Below, in pieces: positions 1 to 9,679 of a DNA stretch of 28,295 nt. The position numbers were made by a program, and so were the translations under genes. Each line of letters opens with the position of its first letter. The stretch's first letter is position 1. Source of the stretch: Chara braunii (Eukaryota > Streptophyta > Charophyceae > Charales > Characeae); contig BFEA01000088.1 of NCBI GenBank assembly GCA_003427395.1, positions 1,809,148 through 1,837,442 on the forward strand. Reading direction: 5' to 3'. Below the pieces are notes generated by a model, which was not told the DNA's origin, did not search any database, and saw only the letters and a list, made by a program, of their open reading frames with translations.

Positions 1-245
1 AGACAAACAGCAGTAGGCAGAAGAATGAGGCGGCAAGAACAAGTCAAGAAGTACCACTAGGGTAAGTACCAGTAGGATGGTGAAGCAACAGCACGGAACT
101 AAGGCTGGAGGGCAGAGGGGAGGTGGGTAGACAAACAGCAGTAGGCAGAAGAATGAGGCGGCAAGAACAAGTCAAGAAGTACCACTAGGGTGGTGAAGCA
201 ACGGCAGGAAACTAAGGATGGAGGGCATAGGGGAGGTGGGTGGGC
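1..245. repeat. 128-bp tandem duplication
   Basis: The segment beginning AGACAAACAGCAGTAGGCAG at position 1 restarts at 129 and stays nearly identical for about 60 bases. The first unit has a 16-17 base insertion near 60-75. A third, more diverged unit begins near 245 (AGACAAACAAC). It is the edge of a local satellite inside R1 copy A. Confidence 0.85.
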
Positions 246-759
246 AGACAAACAACACTAAGCAAGAAAAGAACGGACAGGAAGTCAAGAAGCAGCAAGG
301 CAACAAGACAACAAGGCAGACAAAAGAACAAGTAGTAAAAAAACACAAAGCGAAAAAAATAAAACTGATGATAGATTGTTTCATCGGAGTTTTGCACCGC
401 AACTCATCACGAGGCTGAACCCTTGACAATCTGCGGAATCTTCGTATTGATAGTTTGGGTCACGAACCCTTTGATCCTTGTTGAAGGCAGACTGTTCCCA
501 AGCGAAACCAAGCGGAACCAAGTGGAACATAGCAGCGGGCAGCAACCCTGCGGAGTACCAGGCAACATAGTAGAGGCAACACGGCTGCACAACGCAAAAA
601 ACGGCTGCAAGGAACGACATGGCATGCAGGACATGCAGCGCGGCAAGGGTGTAGTGAAGCACAAGGCAACACAAGCAAGGCAACCACACTGCAAGGGGTG
701 ACAGGGGGAGCGGACCAGCAGCTCGGCAACCGTGCAGCGAAGCACAAGGCACCAGTAAG

Positions 760-823
760 AAGGCAACCAACCTACAAGGCAACCAACCTACAAGGCAACC
801 AACCTACAAGGCAACCAACCTAC
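760..823. repeat. 16-bp minisatellite, four exact copies
   Basis: AAGGCAACCAACCTAC is repeated four times without change at 760-775, 776-791, 792-807 and 808-823, then breaks down into AAGGCACAC. The lack of mutations between units indicates recent expansion by slippage. It lies inside R1 copy A, whose sequence is made of looser versions of the same word. Confidence 0.95.
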
Positions 824-1300
824 AAGGCACACAAGCGGCAAACACGGAAGGCACGACCAGCGGATGGGCAACAAGGCAGCGGAGCAGCGAAGCACAAGGC
901 AGCACCAACAACACGGCCACACCACACAGTGAACACATCAACTTGCAGAGAACCACATGCAAAGCAAGCAGAACAGGCAGCAAGGCAGAAGCGGAGCGCA
1001 GATGAGGCAGTCCACACATCCAACACGGAGCAAAGCAGCACATGACCGACTCACATCACGATTGAACCGCGCAGACTGTTGGTTCCCACCACCCGCTGAG
1101 CCAGGGAGACACTCCGACGAGCATCCATCATCACCCACAGGCAACACAGACATCCCCAACCGAGCGCTCCCCTAAGAGTGCTGTAGGCAATCCAGACAAG
1201 GAATGACCGACTGTTTGGCACTACTTAAAGGTGCTCAATTGGGCACACAAAAAGTAAGGGAAAGACAAATGACAGGGGGAAAACAGACAGGCATAAAAAT

Positions 1301-1303
<3 letters not shown>

Positions 1304-1382
<79 letters not shown>
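1304..1382. repeat. (TG)n microsatellite
   Basis: An uninterrupted TG dinucleotide tract of about 79 bases, 129 bases beyond the R1 copy A boundary. Such long perfect tracts are typical of eukaryotic nuclear DNA and are length-polymorphic. The Cys-Val open frame across it is an artefact of the repeat. Confidence 0.98.
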
Positions 1383-1384
<2 letters not shown>

Positions 1385-1560
1385 GTAGCAGACTGCGCTA
1401 TGGCTCCGTACACAGAGGGCGCTGGTGCGCCATTATGATGAGCATATACCTCAAACCGTTGGATGAACTGCTGTTGTTTCTCAACAAACTGGCTATGAAC
1501 GGGATGATCTGACGACATTCCTCTTTTGACACACAAGCAAACACAGTATTGCTAGCAACA

Positions 1561-2335
1561 AATAGGCTGGAGGGTGTGGGGGAGGCCAGAGGGCAGACAA
1601 CACACAAACACAAAAGGCAGGGAAAAGACAACAAGCAACAGAAGCAGGCAAAAAAGCAGCAAGGCGAAAGCATGGAGGTGAAACATAGAGCCTCGCTCCA
1701 ATACACAACACTACATGCATTTGGACGCTTTAGGGACCAGGTGCATTCAGATGATTCCAACGTTGTGAATGTATCCGGTCAAGAGGCGTCCAAATGCATG
1801 TAAAGTGTTGTGTAGTGGAGCGAGGCCCGTAGGCTGGAGGGCAGGGGGTAGGTGGGAGGGGGTAGTCAATACGCAAACACACAAGACTTGGAAACCAGTG
1901 CAGTGAAGCTAGCGAGGTCGGTCGCTTCAGGAGGGGGTTTCTTTGTTGCTACCAGGACGTGACTTTCTTCATTCCAATCGGAATACAGAGGTAGGAGATC
2001 AGCACGTTGAAGGTTGGTCACCAGAAAACTTGTTTCAAGGCAACACCAACAAGGCAGGCAACCTACACAGGACGGCACGGGGAAGGGGATGTGCAGCACG
2101 GCAACAGTGCAGGAAGCACAAGGCAACACCAACAAGGCAGGCAAACTGCACAGCATACGCAAGGAAAGGGCGCGGAGGGCAAGGCATGCGGATGGCCGGC
2201 AATGCAGCAGAGCAGCGAAGCACAAGGCAATACGAACAACACAGCCATCCGGGGCAATGAAGCAGAGTAGCGAAGCACCAGGCAACACCAACAGCACAGC
2301 CAAACCTCACAGTGAACACAGCTGGATAAAAAAAA
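1561..2335. repeat. R1 repeat family, copy C (partial, interrupted)
   Basis: A third R1 copy in two pieces. The 1561-1687 piece (TAGGCTGGAGGG, then GGCAGACAACACAC) matches the start of the minisatellite unit of copy A. The 1835-2335 piece restarts with TAGGCTGGAGGGCAGGGG and continues into AAGCACAAGGCAACACCAAC iterations and the CACAGTGAACACA block that copy A has near 926. The pieces are separated by the fold-back at 1690-1826, which has split one unit. Similarity ends close to the start of the plus-strand LINE fragment. Confidence 0.65.
1690..1826. mobile_element. 137-bp fold-back (MITE-like) element
   Basis: Left arm 1690-1729 (GCCTCGCTCCAATACACAAC, then CATGCATTTGGACGC) and right arm 1786-1826 are inverted repeats of about 40 bases with only a few mismatches and a small gap. 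The interior also pairs, imperfectly: GACCAGGTGCATTCA against the complement of TGAATGTATCCGGTC. Almost the whole unit can therefore form one hairpin. It interrupts R1 copy C, which suggests insertion, but I found no clear target duplication. A small non-autonomous DNA transposon or a small-RNA-producing hairpin are the best readings. Confidence 0.6.
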
Positions 2336-2372
2336 TACTCTTCAACCCTCAAATCCCTTAGTCGGACTTGGC

Positions 2373-3811
2373 ATGGGAACAAATGAAAAGGTTAGTTCCC
2401 CTACTTCGGAAAGGAGCGACCAACTAAATCAGATGTGTCAGTTGTTAGAAAACCGCTCATGGCCCCTACCTAAAAGATTCACCAAAGCTATATCAAAACA
2501 AGTGATCTCAGATCGACAAGAAACAAGAAATGATCTTAATAAGGATTATTTTTTTATTATCCTTTTCAAAACATGGAGAAAGTTACCATTGACATACAAA
2601 CTCTCTCCATATAGATGGGAGGAGGTGCGACAACAAGCCCTCTTTGAGAATAGATGGATCAGGAACACTCAAGGGTATATACTTCACTGCATGGACTCAC
2701 CATGGAGGGGATGGATTAGAAAAACAATCACAAGAATTAAAGACATTTGGAGTGAGGAGATAAATGCCTAGATTGACCCATCGATTTCACATAGACATCT
2801 TCATTATTGCCATCACCCAGAGAAGACCTTTAAATAATCGTTGACCTAATTCCTCTGGATTGGATAAGAATCCCTTGAGGAGAATCCAAACTTGAGATTA
2901 ATGACTGGGTAGCCATTAGGGAACAACCACAAGTAGTTGGCTTCATCCTAGTTAAATTCTTAAATGAGGACATCCTTTTGAAAATCTATGATTTGACACA
3001 AGGTAACTATATTCATTTGAGAAGGCAGGGCCCGACCAAGTGGGTCAAGGATAGTGAAATTTTCAGAATCAAAGTATTAAAGGTAAAAGATCAATGGCTA
3101 GCCTTCAAACCTAATACCCTCATCTTCGATTTTGCATTAGATCCGGGCAATTATATTTGAAGGGTTTTAATGAGGAAAAACTGACTCACTAAACCTAATA
3201 GAACATATCACTGAAATCTCCATACTCTTACAGTGAAGTCCGCTTGCCGAATGCTAAGAGTAAGAATCAACTTGAAGGATACGAGGTGGATGAAACATCT
3301 CAATCTCAGTAAAGATGAGGTCTCATCAATAAAATGGTTCAAGATAATGAAGTCAAGACCAGCAAGGGCAGCTTCGTTCCAATGGCGAATTGAATATAGA
3401 TGTCTGATCATGTCTCCCCACTAATGACTGGTTGATAGACAAATCATCCCTATAGCAGACATGAATTGCCTCATGATGGTGTAAATTTTGTAAATCTGTT
3501 TTTCTGAGTAGGTTGATCCCATAAACCATAAAGCATGTGTTTATACCATGTCCTTAAACAATATAGCCTTGGAGATGGTGGGACCGTATATGGAGTCAAC
3601 TAGGGGCATCCACTTCATGGCTCTGGGATGGAAACCCATACCACTAGAATCCTGTGTGTTTGAACCATATGATGACTTCACACTAAATCTCTTATTCATT
3701 GGGAGGAGGACGGTCATGTGGGCTATATGGTTAAGGAGATGTACGTTTGAAATGGAGGGAGTCGGTCCGGGATTAGATGACAAAAAAAACATTGAAACCA
3801 ATAAACATTAG
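2373..3811 (+). pseudogene. LINE ORF2 C-terminal half, 5'-truncated and degenerate
   Basis: Broken plus-strand frames match, in order, the minus-strand LINE-2 (13244-15110). FENRWIRNTQGYI near 2647-2685 pairs with the LINE-2 segment FGNRWLTDSQGYV. An IPLDW...DWVA block near 2850-2915 follows. RWMKHLNLSKDEVSSIKWF at 3287-3343 pairs with RWAKHLN...LIQWF, then comes FQWRIEYRCL near 3378. The zinc motif CKFC...TIKHVFIPC at about 3480-3551 keeps its C, C, H and C residues. RRTVMWAIWLRRCTFEME near 3705-3756 pairs with RRAMIWALWWQRCTLAME. Endonuclease and RT are missing, as expected for 5' truncation. Many stops and shifts make it non-functional. The 5' break lies between about 2335 and 2390. Confidence 0.85.
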
Positions 3812-4487
3812 ATTCTAACAAATACCTTGTCTAAACGGGAACAAACAAAAGGAAAGATACAACATCTATCTTTTAAATTTGAAATTCTCACTTATTTAAA
3901 AAAATTCAGTTACAATTGGCTTGGCGAAAACTGGGGGGGGAAGCTGGGTGAAGTTCAAAACGAAAGATACAACATCTATCTTCGAAATCTGAAATTCTCA
4001 CACAAATAAAAAAAATCAATTACAGTTGGCTTGGCGGAAACCAGGGGAGAAGTTGGGTGAAGTTCAGTGAGAGGGTGTTAAGGGTGGGTACAATGAAAAA
4101 ATAAACAGTTATTACAAGCTGCTTTTGAAGACTGTACAGTGGTTGACTTTTTTTATTCTCCTGTGCTCGATTGCAGATTTTTCATATTCATTCCCCCCAT
4201 CCCCAGTGTCGATAGTCCCAAGGTTCTGGTTTGGTTATGATTGAACTTATAGGTAAAATTGGAAATATGAAGCTTAAACATTGTGAGTTAGGGATAGAAC
4301 ATAGCTTGTTGTTGAAAGATTCCTTCTGGTGCTCGGTTACAGGTGAAGAGGTTATTGCCTCACCCCAGGACAAAGCAAATGTCAACGTTCTCCTTTCTTT
4401 ATCAAATGTTTATGATGTTCACATCGGATGCTAGACCCGGTTTCTAGCAGGTGCGGCTTCCCACCAATAAATGGAGCGTGTAAATTT
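3812..4487 (+). other. 3'UTR of the plus-strand LINE fragment
   Basis: Non-coding stretch between the last ORF2 homology and the poly-A tract. It contains a two-copy tandem repeat (3852-4073) and ends in the family's shared 3' signature, a CCCGGTTTC block followed by AATAAATGGAGC (4432-4480). AATAAA near 4466 sits about 20 bases before the poly-A and could be the polyadenylation signal. Confidence 0.6.
3852..4073. repeat. 110-bp tandem repeat, two copies
   Basis: GAAAGATACAACATCTATCT begins at 3852 and again at 3962. Both copies continue through GAAATTCTCAC, an A-rich run, TTGGCTTGGCG and GGGTGAAGTTCA. The copies differ by scattered substitutions, so the duplication is old. It lies in the 3'UTR of the LINE fragment. 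Confidence 0.9.
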
Positions 4488-4508
4488 AAAAAAAAAAAAA
4501 AAAAAAAA
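4432..4508 (+). mobile_element. LINE 3' terminus with poly-A tail
   Basis: TAGACCCGGTTTCTAGCAGG, then AATAAATGGAGC, then a 21-A tract (4488-4508). The same 3' signature is found at 5552-5645 on the plus strand and, inverted, at 12409-12541. This identifies a family-specific 3' end followed by poly-A, as expected for target-primed LINE (or LINE-mobilised) insertion. Confidence 0.8.
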
Positions 4509-5549
4509 TTCTGCCAGCATTACTACACCAGGGGAGACTGGGGGGTTCACTTAGCAGGTGAAGAAATGGGGGCCACCTGAGTTACGTTTTGTGTCAGGTT
4601 TTACTCAGAGTATGACGTTTTTCTACTAGGTTCCTGATGTGATTGCAATCAGATTCAACTAGGTGAGGCCGTACTTGCAGTTCAGTATGCCCTCATTTTC
4701 TCTTCTTAGTAGATTTTCATAGTACTTCGTCTCTCTGTTGAAGTCACAACCCAGTAACCCAGTTGTAGGGAGGGTCCTATTCGTAGTGTTTTTTTCCAGA
4801 TGAGCGACACTCCTTCATTTAAGCCCAGTTTGTTATGATTCAATTGTTTTTTTTTTTTTTTTAAGCCCAGGTTGACCACACGTCGCCAGGTGTGGCCTCA
4901 TAGCTCCCACCTATTGTGATATCGGAGGGGTCGCCTTCCTGGTATTATTCGAGCTCAACCAGGTAGTGGGTTCCCCCACGCGCGATGGTAGGACTTCCTC
5001 CCTACCCTACCTCACATCAATTGTCATAAAGCACCCCCTATACATACTATCCTACCCCAGTGTACGAACACTCGTGACAATCACCTTACCCTCATTGGGC
5101 GACATAAATCGAACAACAATAATTGGCATCCGGACTGGACAACTACCCCACCTTCAATCAGCTGGTACATTCTCTCTCCTGTGGAGGTCACGATGTTTCG
5201 GTTGGGCTTGCAGTTGTAGTGATGTTGAATTTCTCGTTTGGAGATCCCATATGTCCCCCTATTACGAAAATTCTTCTTTTTACCCTGAACAACCACTGGG
5301 ATCGGTTGGAGAAGGAGAAGGGGTCCCCCTCTTCTGGTGTTATTTAAGGGTTGCCGGGAAGGGGTTGTCACCATACTTCCAGCCATAGAGAGGGGACTGA
5401 CCATTTTTTCGGTTCCGCATCTCTTCACAGGGCTAGCATAGTTGTCCATAACAGGTCATTTCTAAGTTTTATTTTGATGCAGTGCACCTAAGAAGTTTCA
5501 TGATTTTATCTAGGCAAGCCCAATATGGTCCAAAGTTTTCATAAGAGAC
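4509..5549. other. Unassigned sequence with T16-class tract
   Basis: I see no convincing gene. A run of about 16 T near 4847-4862 is followed by AAGCCCAGGTTGACCACACG, which reads as the poly-A tail and 3' end of a minus-strand retroposon. A 140-codon plus-strand frame (4966-5388) and a 122-codon minus-strand frame (5081-5449) overlap, but neither shows a recognisable motif. Confidence 0.4.
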
Positions 5550-5551
5550 GT

Positions 5552-5645
5552 TGAGCCCGGTTCCCAGCATGTGCTGATCTGCAAGAATAAACTGGAGCAT
5601 TGTTGCCTTCCCATGCCCCCCCCCAAAAAAAAGAAAAAAAACAAA
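5552..5645 (+). mobile_element. LINE-family 3' terminus with A-rich tail
   Basis: TGAGCCCGGTTCCCAGCA, then AATAAACTGGAGCATTG, then a C9 run and an A-rich tail (5626-5645). It is the second plus-strand copy of the 3' signature seen at 4432-4508. The body upstream could not be matched to ORF2, so this is either a heavily 5'-truncated LINE or a short element using the same 3' end. Confidence 0.6.
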
Positions 5646-6189
5646 CAGTATGGTCTAGGAAGCATTGTTGAGTCAGGCTAAAGGGTGGCCTGCATTGTCC
5701 AGTGGGGATGACTTTGCCATGGGAGGTCTTTGGCCAACAACAGTCTTATCGAGACCTTGAACGAGAGGAATTTCAGTTCGTTTGTGGCAGTGTCATACCC
5801 CCGTTCATGAACAGGGGGGTTGGTGACCGGGGGCAAGTCATCAATCTCGAATTTCGTGACCATCGTCTTAGTGAGCGAAAAACTGTTTTTTTTTTTTTTT
5901 TATGGCCTGGTGGGGGACTGTTTTTATTAGACAGACGTGGGAGTGACCTTTTGAGGACCCCCCCCCTTTATTTTTGGGATTTCCTACTAATTATTTTTTA
6001 TTATTTCTAATTAATTAAAAAGCAAAAAAAAACTCGCCTGTATGTGTGTGTGAGATGTTTGTAAACACATATTGCTTTAGCCTCAGCATGGTAGAAACCA
6101 CGCACCATGCCATGGTTACACCTCAGGTGGAGAATTCGCATCTGAGTGTAGTTGAGTCTAAAGGCACGAAACAAATAAGGAAAATGACA
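5646..6189. other. Unassigned AT/homopolymer-rich spacer
   Basis: No gene or recognisable element. It contains a long T tract (about 5886-5900), a C9 run near 5960 and AT-rich sequence to about 6030. Some of the part from 6030 on may belong to R1 copy B. Confidence 0.4.
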
Positions 6190-7142
6190 GCAAAACAAAA
6201 AAACACACAGGCAACAAGCAACACGGCAACACACAGGCTCGAGGGCACAGGGGAGGACGGAGGCCACACGACACATGAGCAGAAAAAGCAGGGAAAAAAA
6301 CACCACAAGCAAAGGGAGGGCACACGACACACCTGAAGAAAGAACAGGGAAAAAAACACCAGCCGCAAGAAAAATATACAAGTCCTGAAAAAAAGAAAGC
6401 GAAAAAAACAAATTGATGGTAGATTGTTTCGACGGAGTTGCACCGACTCATTAGGAGCCTGAACCCTCGACAATCTATGGAATCTCCGTATTAGATGGTT
6501 TCGGTCATGAACCGTTTGACCCATGTTGAAGGCATATTGACCCCAAGTAGAACATAGCAGCGGCCAGCAACCCTGCGGAACACCAGGCAATGCAGTAGAG
6601 GCAACACTGCTGCATAATGCCAAAAACGACTGCAAGGAATGGCACGGCATGCACGAGACGCTGTGCGGTGACTACTACGCAGCGAAGCACAATGCAACAC
6701 TACCAAGACAAACACGCTACGAAGGACGACTCGAACAGGACAAACGAACGAGCAATAAAGCAACCATGCGATGAAGCACAAGGCAACACCGACAAGGCAA
6801 CCAAACTACAAGGCGCGCAATCAAAGGACATGGAAGGCATGACCAGCGGATGAGCGGCAGGGCAGCGGAGCAGCGAAGCGCAAGGCAATGTCCGCAACAC
6901 TGCTATACCACACATCAGAGCAAATTGCGAAGCAAGCAGGACGCGGAGCAAGGCAGCGGAGGAGCACAAACAAGGCAATCCACACAATGTCATCCAACAC
7001 GGAGGGAAGCAGCACATCACCTACTCACATCATGATTGAACACTGCAGATTGTTGGTTTCCACAACCCACTGAACCAGGGACTCACTTCGACGAGCATCC
7101 GTCATCACCCATAGGCAACACAGACATCCCGAACTGAGCGTC
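6190..7142. repeat. R1 repeat family, copy B
   Basis: Collinear with copy A: a GGCTCGAGGGCACAGGGGAGG block (6236), AGATTGTTTCGACGGAGTT (6421), CCTGAACCC then GACAATCT (6457-6477), TTGAAGGCATATTGACCCCA (6524), AAGCACAAGGCAACACCGAC iterations, and the terminal block CGACGAGCATCCGTCATCAC then AGGCAACACAGACATCCC (7089-7131). It stops within a few bases of 7142, where LINE RT-derived sequence begins. Because copy A diverges at the same point of the consensus (about 1171), this is a true element edge. Confidence 0.75.
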
Positions 7143-8435
7143 CCCAGGGTCAATAATTCCAAGCCCTCCCACAAGTTTCGACTGAACAGTGTAGTTCTCC
7201 CACCCCAGTAATGCGTCCTTTGTCGTCCAGATTATTTTTCTATAAGTACGTCGATGTAGCAGCTGTGAGTTTGTGAGTTGAGGTCTCGGGATAGGCCATG
7301 ACAGCCAACACAACGTTGTTAATGGTCAGGGCTCGTCCAGCTTGTGAGGTATTGAGCCCCTTCCACTTGGCCATGCTCCATAACACGGTTTCTATCAGCA
7401 CCTACCCGTGGTCTTTCAGGGTTCCAGGGCAGTCAAATGGATCCTTAGAATATGTATAGCCTCCTTTGCATGTTTCCAATTTACGAGAGGAAGTTCTGGA
7501 GGCGGATCCCTATGTGGGTCTGGTGACCAGCCTTCTATCTTCGTGCCCAGTTGACTTTCATAGGTGTTGCAATGGAAAAGAGGTGGATAGTGTTAGTGAG
7601 CGTTTGGAGAAAGGGGGATTCGATCAGTATAGGTGTTGGGATTTCAGTATACATATCCACTCTACATATGGATTGACACGAATATGAGTGGCCAATGTTT
7701 CCTATTACTAGTACAAATGGCAGCAGGCCGATTAAGTCCCCTTGTCGCACATATGTTTGTAGGGTGAAAATGGGGGACACGTGGTTGTTAAACCACCATT
7801 ATACCCAGGCCTGGAGGCGCTGCACTGCGGGTCAAGCTTTTCAGACCGCCAACAACACGCTTTTTTCTTTTTTGGTTGGCGACACCATCCATTGTGGTCT
7901 TGTAGCCCTGAGCTGCAAAACTTTTGGAGTTGGCAACCCGCGATTTTCTACGAGGTCGGGGTATTGTACTAACAATTTAACCATGATGTTCATTGTTTCT
8001 GATTTTTGCACGGTGGATATCAAGGAGTGGTTGTACGTTCCAGACTTTGTTTTTGTTAGGCCGACCTTGAGGAAGTATGATTGCCTTCCGTTAACGTTGA
8101 CTAGCATACTTGATTGTCTCATTCACCAGGACCTTATCCTTCCTTTGTGGCATAAAACTTGTCTGATCAAGGTGGATGAGATGGTTGATAAGCGGTAGGA
8201 GGCGATTTATTAATGCCTAGGCTACCATTTTGTATGGGAGCACGAGCAAGGTGATCGGACTGTAGTTCCTTCTTTTTCCTTTCTTGTTTTTTTTTCTTTT
8301 GAAAACCTTGCCTCGAGCCACTGTCGAGGGTGATAGGATAATGCCCCGGTAGTACCTATGGCAGTGGGCTTTGGTCTGTTGGTTGGAAGCTTCATTGGCT
8401 GAAAAACGACTTGAGCGTCCTATATTATATAACAC
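7143..8435 (-). pseudogene. LINE reverse transcriptase fragment (decayed)
   Basis: Read leftwards on the minus strand. RNYSPITLLVLPYKMVA (about 8219-8270) is followed after a stop and shift by LINHLIHLDQTSFMPQR (about 8137-8190), the usual N-terminal RT blocks of L1-type LINEs. YVRQGDLIGLLPFVLVIG (about 7700-7755) is motif B with RQGDP changed to RQGDL. A GRALTINNVVLAVMAY segment (about 7290-7340) and VGGLGIIDP (7143-7175) follow, as in LINE-2. I could not recognise a catalytic motif A or the FADD motif. Multiple stops and frameshifts show it is long dead. It is cut at 7142 by R1 copy B. Confidence 0.75.
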
Positions 8436-8439
8436 TTTT

Positions 8440-8945
8440 GCCCATTGTCATATTTATGTCACCAATGTAGAAGTACCTTGCATCATTGATAGCCCTGGGC
8501 TTATTCCGGGGAGCCATCTGATTATTGACATGTCGTTCTTCACATTGAGGCGCTCTGAGATGATACACCTCCCCCTCACCCTTCATACCATTATAAATCC
8601 ACAACATAAAAATTATGTAGGGGGAAGGCACTTGAAAAATCTACTGGGGGGCACAATGAGATTGTATCATCAATCTTCATCCAATCGTTAAAAGAGGGTC
8701 AGTTATCTGAGGCTCACAAACAGTCGAATGGGAAGACACTAGGTTGTCTCAAGCCAATGAGACCTTTTTAGACAATCTCTCATCTTTCTTATTCGCCCAT
8801 CAAAGGTCTTTAATAGAGGTCCTCTTCACCACCGTGGAAATACACACCGCCCTGCAAAACATGGATTATGGCAAAATACCAATCCTATACTCATTTCCAA
8901 AGGAATTTTGGCTTCACTATCAGGAAAGTTTGACATATTCGTAAG
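8440..8945 (+). pseudogene. LINE ORF2 endonuclease end plus endonuclease-RT linker fragment
   Basis: Plus-strand frames read RRSEMIHLPLTLHTI (about 8549-8593), resembling the SDHxPL end of LINE AP endonucleases. After a break, 8744-8944 reads SQANETFLDNLSSFLF then EIHTALQNMDYGK then SFPKEFWLHYQESL. The latter matches the standard linker that precedes L1 RT (usually a GKAPGLDG-type sequence), with the central residues altered here. It lies opposite in strand to its neighbours on both sides, which points to rearrangement. Confidence 0.65.
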
Positions 8946-9470
8946 CGGTTAACAGACCCCCACTTTTCAGCCCCAATTAATCCTCTAAACCCTAAAAAAT
9001 GTATTGGAGATCATTTTTTTAGTTTTTTTAGTTTTTTTTTTTTTGCTCTATTTTACTTTTGGTAAACTTGAAGGTCTGTGTGTGTCAAGTTTGGTGTTTG
9101 TTGGGTCTTGGAGTTGACTGTTTTGGCTAACCCTGAAAATCCTCAAAATCTTGAAAACTGAAAAAAATGAACTTTGCATGAAAACACAATTTTGCCTTGT
9201 TGTTTTAAAGTTTTTTTAAGTTTATTTTTCAATTTGTTTTTTTGTAAGTAGTTAGCATGATCTCCACTCTATGGATTGATGACAAGTTTGGTTAAAATGA
9301 GTCTTGGGGTTTGTTATAAATGGTCTGACAAGTTGTTTGAAATTTGAAGCATCCGTTAATTACAACCGCCTCTCGACATATTTCATACATCACGCCTAGG
9401 ATAAACACTATTTTCGGGGGCTGTTGCATCAAGAAGTAACGATGCAGTTTAATTGGAAGCCCCTTAGACT
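8946..9470. other. AT-rich non-coding stretch
   Basis: Poly-T and TTTTTAGTTT-type runs (9016-9045), a telomere-like AAACCCTAAA near 8987, and no open frame of note. I see nothing further that can be named. Confidence 0.4.
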
Positions 9471-9600
9471 GTTGTGGAACTGCATGTGGCCCTGCAAGAC
9501 ATATACAGTGACAAAACTAGATCGGAACTCCTTCCCAGAGGAATTATAGTTGCGGTACTTGGACATTTTTTCATAAAAGTCTGACGGATCTCATACACTA
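9471..9600 (+). repeat. Short plus-strand copy of the LINE linker segment
   Basis: ELHVALQDIYSDKTRSELLP is readable at about 9486-9540, followed by bases matching the GGTACTTGGACAT and AAGTCTGACGGATC portion of the same linker seen at 8744-8944. Its inverted partner lies only about 150 bases away, at 9721-9842, so the two could form a hairpin. Confidence 0.6.
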
Positions 9601-9679
9601 TGAAAAATAACATTTTTTTAAGGGACTGCTAGGTCAAGGGAGTAACAACATTGTTTTAATAAAAGTCTATCTTGTAAAA

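Larger units (their letters stand above)
1..1175. repeat. R1 repeat family, copy A (AAGGCAAC-rich)
   Basis: About 1.2 kb dominated by imperfect iterations of AAGGCAAC and GCGAAGCACAAGGCA on the plus strand. Two blocks recur clearly in copy B. One starts near 370 (AGATTGTTTC, then GGCTGAACCC, then GACAATCT, then TTGAAGGCA), matching about 6420-6560. The other is 1026-1171 (GACGAGCATCC, then AGGCAACACAGACATCCC), matching 6990-7140. Similarity to copy B stops near 1171, which gives one element boundary; the other end lies at or beyond the left edge. Open frames here are Cys/Leu-rich translations of the simple repeat and are not convincing as protein. The class is unknown; no terminal repeats or target duplication were identified. 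Confidence 0.75.

Noticed and set aside
381-782. Minus-strand 133-codon frame rich in Cys and Leu
   Set aside because: It is a reading of the AAGGCAAC repeat; overlapping frames are equally open and no motif is conserved with copy B.
760-823. Regular short direct repeats resembling a CRISPR array
   Set aside because: Four 16-bp units abut with no spacers, in a eukaryotic repeat context; this is a minisatellite.
1203-1536. Open frames with poly Cys-Val or Thr-His
   Set aside because: They are translations of the (TG)n microsatellite.
4488-4508. Poly-A as evidence of a processed host pseudogene
   Set aside because: The sequence upstream carries LINE ORF2 blocks and the family 3' signature, so it is the LINE's own tail.
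4966-5388. 140-codon plus-strand gene
   Set aside because: No domain, no homology to the LINE blocks elsewhere in the window, and an overlapping antisense frame of similar length; chance is the best explanation.
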